From assembly GCA_037447655.1 (NCBI GenBank), contig JBBHKE010003430.1, forward strand, positions 128,001-138,422: a stretch of 10,422 nt of DNA. Direction: 5' to 3'. The DNA is from Zygnema cylindricum (taxonomy: Eukaryota; Streptophyta; Zygnematophyceae; Zygnematales; Zygnemataceae). Positions 7,756-10,422 of this stretch are shown in pieces. Position numbers and translations under genes: made by a program. The stretch's first letter is position 1; each line of letters opens with the position of its first letter. The notes under the pieces are model-generated. The model made no database searches. It worked only from the letters and a program-made list of their open reading frames with translations, and was not told where the DNA came from.

Positions 7756-7897
7756 CTTTTTACCTATGCTATGAACCATACAAAACCATCCTCTCCTTTT
7801 ACAACTCAAAAACACGGATAAGACTCTTTTGTTATCCGTGTTTTTGAGTTGTAAAAGGAGAGGATGGTTTTGTATGGTTCATAACATAGGTAAAAAG
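7756..7897. repeat. 66-bp near-perfect inverted repeat (hairpin), 10-nt loop
   Basis: Arm 1 is 7756-7821 and arm 2 is 7832-7897. They match at 65 of 66 positions; the one mismatch is C7769 opposite A7884. The loop is gactcttttg. It could be a foldback element, a microRNA or hairpin-RNA precursor, or a snap-back artefact. Outside the arms the similarity stops sharply. Confidence 0.95.
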
Positions 7898-7954
7898 ATT
7901 CTTTTACATGATGATTTGATTGTTAATGGCACTCAGTAAAATTTTCCGCCAAAA

Positions 7955-8062
7955 ATATACCAATATCCACTTATACCAAAAAAAACAAATTTAACAAAAA
8001 GTAAATATACCAAAAAAACAAATTTAACAAATAACTAAATATACCAATAAGCAAATAAACCA
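7955..8062 (+). repeat. AT-rich ~35-40-nt tandem repeat
   Basis: Units built from atataccaaaaaaacaaattt and aacaaataactaa; two good copies with degenerate edges. No coding potential. Confidence 0.75.
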
Positions 8063-8311
8063 ATGTCCAACACTCTTCTCCCTCCTCCGAGGCTCAAGAA
8101 AATGAAAAAACATACTGAATTTAAATAACAAACACCATTACATCAGTTAAACAAAAATAGGCGACGATTATTTTTATTAGCAAGTAGAAAATGTGTTTAA
8201 ACGTTATCTTGACAAACAATTTCGGCGATTTTGGTTAAACTTACAATTTGACACCAAAAATATCCACAATGTACAAACTACTTTTTCTTGAACTAAAGTT
8301 AAGTTTTACAA
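8063..8311. other. A-rich intergenic, no gene seen
   Basis: No conserved reading frame or structured repeat seen. Confidence 0.6.
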
Positions 8312-8407
8312 ACTAAAAAACTCTAAAAAACTCTAAAAAACTCTAAAAAAAACCCTAAAAAACCCTAAGAAACCCTAAAAAACACCTAAAAAACCTAAAA
8401 AAAACCT
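8312..8407 (-). repeat. Degenerate CCCTAAA-like array (telomere-like), opposite orientation to 5759-5890
   Basis: Units aactctaaaa (three) change to aaccctaaaa (three) and then aacctaaaa. This is the complement of the TTTAGGG-like motif, so the two arrays face each other across about 2.4 kb. Confidence 0.7.
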
Positions 8408-8657
8408 TCAAAAAAAAAAAACCTTCTCCTTTATATGTACAATTGTTGTGTTTTAAGTCGCAAAGACCCATTTGACTTTTTTTCTATATACAAAATCAAA
8501 TACTATTCAACCTTTATTTTGAGAAACGGAATGTCTTCGTCGAAAAAAAAAAAAAAAAAAACTGTTTACACAAAACTCGGAACTACAAAGAAAACCAATT
8601 TTGACAAAAGACGTTCGTAAAAAAAAAAACCGCCTTCAAATTTCGCTAGAAGGTACA
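8408..8657. other. A-rich stretch with homopolymer runs, no gene
   Basis: A runs at about 8410, 8545 and 8620. The open frames here are lysine-rich products of poly(A). Confidence 0.65.
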
Positions 8658-8746
8658 GTGACAAATGTCACAGATTGTGTGACAAACACCACAAATCTCC
8701 GCCTAGAGTTTTGTGACAAATGTCACAAGACGTGTGACAAATGTCA
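8658..8746. repeat. Cluster of GTGACA-AA-TGTCA(C) palindromes
   Basis: Palindromes at 8658-8671 and 8713-8726 are identical, and 8734-8746 is the same but one base shorter. A fourth half copy, gtgtgacaaacacc, lies near 8677. Paired half sites with a 2-nt spacer look like a dimeric protein-binding site. The translated frame looks cysteine-rich (CDKCxxxCDKC) only because the repeat encodes it. Confidence 0.6.
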
Positions 8747-8813
8747 AAAATCATACCGTAAATGTTTCAAAACATTTCAGATTCTTTTCTCAAAGTTTTG
8801 GACAGACAGGTGG

Positions 8814-9109
8814 GCTCCCTCACTCCTCTCCCTCCCTCCCTTTCTCCCACTATCCCTCATCCTTTCTCTCTCATCTCTCTTTCATCGCTCTCTCCCACTC
8901 CCTCCGCTCTCCTAAGGCGTTCTCTCCCTCTTTCTGTATCTGCCTCTCTCGTCCCCCTCTCTCCCTTTCTACCTCTCTCCATTTCAGCCTCTCTCCCTTT
9001 CCCCCACAGTCCATGTCTAGGCAGCTGGTGGACGGAGGGGGGGAGCCGGAGAAAGAGGGGGAGGGAGGGAGGGAGGGAGAGGGAGAGAAACGGAGGGAGA
9101 GGGAGGAGA
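8814..9109. repeat. Polypyrimidine tract switching to polypurine tract
   Basis: 8814-9006 is nearly all C/T; 9032-9109 is nearly all G/A. At the switch, 9001-9013 and 9029-9041 form an inverted repeat (11 of 13 match, 15-nt loop). The long frames on both strands are Ser/Leu/Pro- or Glu/Arg-rich repeat translations and not genes. Confidence 0.85.
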
Positions 9110-9179
9110 CTTGCGAAGCGGTTTCATACCGGCAAGTCGAACTTCCACAGGAACATGGAGTTTGAAAATTTCCGAAATT

Positions 9180-9663
<484 letters not shown>

Positions 9664-9710
9664 GAAGTTTGGATTACAGAATAAACTGTACTTTATTAAT
9701 TACAATAATT

Positions 9711-10112
9711 TTCGAAGTTTATTCCGTTATCCCACGTAAAATCATTTCCAATTTATTTATTTTATTAACATTTCGATGTAAAAACATATATGTATATATA
9801 TATATATAAAAAAATTGGTTTCTATTGGCTCTCTATCTTTCCTTTTTTTTTGTCAAGTAGCAAAAAACCCTGAAATCCAATTAGAGAAAATTTATATATA
9901 ATGTATATAATATATATATATACATATATATACACTTTCCTTTTTTTTTTGTCAATGAGCGAAAAACCCTAAAAGCCAATTAAAAAGGAAAGTGTATATA
10001 TATATGTATAAATATATTATATATTTTATATATATTTTCTTTACATTAATTGGATTGTAGGGTTTTTGGCTAATTGACAAAAAAAAGGAAAGATAGAGAG
10101 CCAATAGAAACC
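9711..10112. mobile_element. Palindromic element B, second copy of the family
   Basis: It begins ttcgaagtttattccg like element A. The inner arms 9815-9882 and 10046-10112 are a strong inverted match (tttctattggctctctatct, ttgtcaa, aaccct, tccaatta). The right outer arm is degenerate (cagaataaggcgtcaaata near 10144-10162), so the element may extend to about 10165. The AT-rich core holds a nested half unit. Confidence 0.68.
9925..10002. repeat. Nested half unit with its own hairpin inside element B
   Basis: acactttccttttt at 9932-9945 pairs exactly with 9982-9995, and the pairing extends into flanking TA repeats. Between the arms lies a single copy of the family block ttgtcaatgagc-aaaaccctaaaagccaatta. 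It is the fifth copy of that block in this 1 kb. Confidence 0.7.
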
Positions 10113-10165
10113 ATTTTTCCTATTATATTTATGAAGTATCGTACAGAATAAGGCGTCAAATAAAA

Positions 10166-10379
10166 CATACTAAAAAAATGTTAAGGGAAATAAAAAATAA
10201 AAACTAAATAGGAAAAAATAAACATAGATAAAAAAAGAGAAATCAAATAAAAATCATTTATAAAAAAAAAATGTAAAAGCAGATAGAAAAAAAAAGAGAT
10301 CAATTACCCATGTGAGTTCCTCCATTGCTCGTACATCATTTTTGGTAAAAAAAGCGACCTACACAAATAAGGCCCAAAA
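10166..10379. other. A-rich intergenic stretch, no gene seen
   Basis: Mainly A runs and aaataaa motifs. No repeat unit or conserved frame seen. Confidence 0.6.
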
Positions 10380-10422
10380 GGAGAGGAGAGAGAGAGAAAG
10401 AGAGAGAGAGAGGGGCGGGGGG
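10380..10422 (+). repeat. GA-rich tract at window end
   Basis: (ga)n rising to g-runs (aggggcgggggg), continuing past the window edge. Confidence 0.9.

Noticed and set aside
7955-8407. Possible CRISPR-like or regularly spaced array
   Set aside because: Repeats are contiguous, AT-rich and irregular, without unique spacers; the context is eukaryotic.
8601-8915. Open frame with CDKCxxxCDKC, zinc-finger-like
   Set aside because: The cysteines come from the repeated gtgacaaatgtcac palindrome, and the frame then enters the CT tract. No complete zinc-binding fold is visible.

Overview
The window comes from an AT-rich, intron-rich eukaryotic nuclear genome. It holds one recognisable gene, on the + strand in roughly the left half. 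This is a GPN-loop GTPase of the GPN2 type, a factor in RNA polymerase II/III assembly and nuclear import. Its 5' end (P-loop, about 68 residues by comparison with the human protein) lies outside the window. Seven well-supported exons (1-46, 686-760, 1277-1380, 2108-2264, 2954-3041, 3766-3838, 4451-4594) and one probable short terminal exon (5421-5438) join in frame to give 234 codons plus a stop. The six internal introns are GT-AG and unusually even in length (516-727 nt). The organism cannot be named. Introns, T-rich intergenic DNA and degenerate TTTAGGG-like motifs fit a protist or alga, but this is only suggestive.

The gene is heavily worked over by local repeats. Intron 3 carries a diverged tandem copy of the intron 3/exon 4 junction with an intact-looking acceptor and a stop after 13 codons, a potential poison exon. 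Intron 4 contains a recent 69-nt tandem duplication. Introns 4 and 5 end in G-run-rich rather than pyrimidine-rich acceptors. Intron 6 ends in a 21-nt minisatellite whose last unit supplies the acceptor. Just past the last conserved codon of exon 7 a 10-nt minisatellite begins where a donor site should be, so the 3' end of the gene is ambiguous: either spliced to a conserved-looking EKY terminus or read through into a repeat-encoded hydrophobic tail.

From about 5.44 kb to the end I see no gene. The region holds GA-rich tracts, a TTTAGGG-like array (5759-5890), a TTTA-type microsatellite of about 780 nt (6207-6983), a near-perfect 66-bp hairpin (7756-7897), AT-rich tandem repeats, a CCCTAAA-like array in the opposite orientation (8312-8407), three clustered palindromes GTGACA-AA-TGTCA(C) (8658-8746), and a CT tract that flips to a GA tract (8814-9109). 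A family of long palindromic elements follows (9180-9663 and 9711-10112, with a nested half unit near 9925-10002). The + strand is T-rich up to about 7.2 kb and A-rich from about 7.7 kb, switching near the hairpin.

The most unusual parts are the nested palindromic element family, the long young hairpin, the decoy exon, and the microsatellite at the terminal exon boundary. No new enzymatic or defence system is visible.
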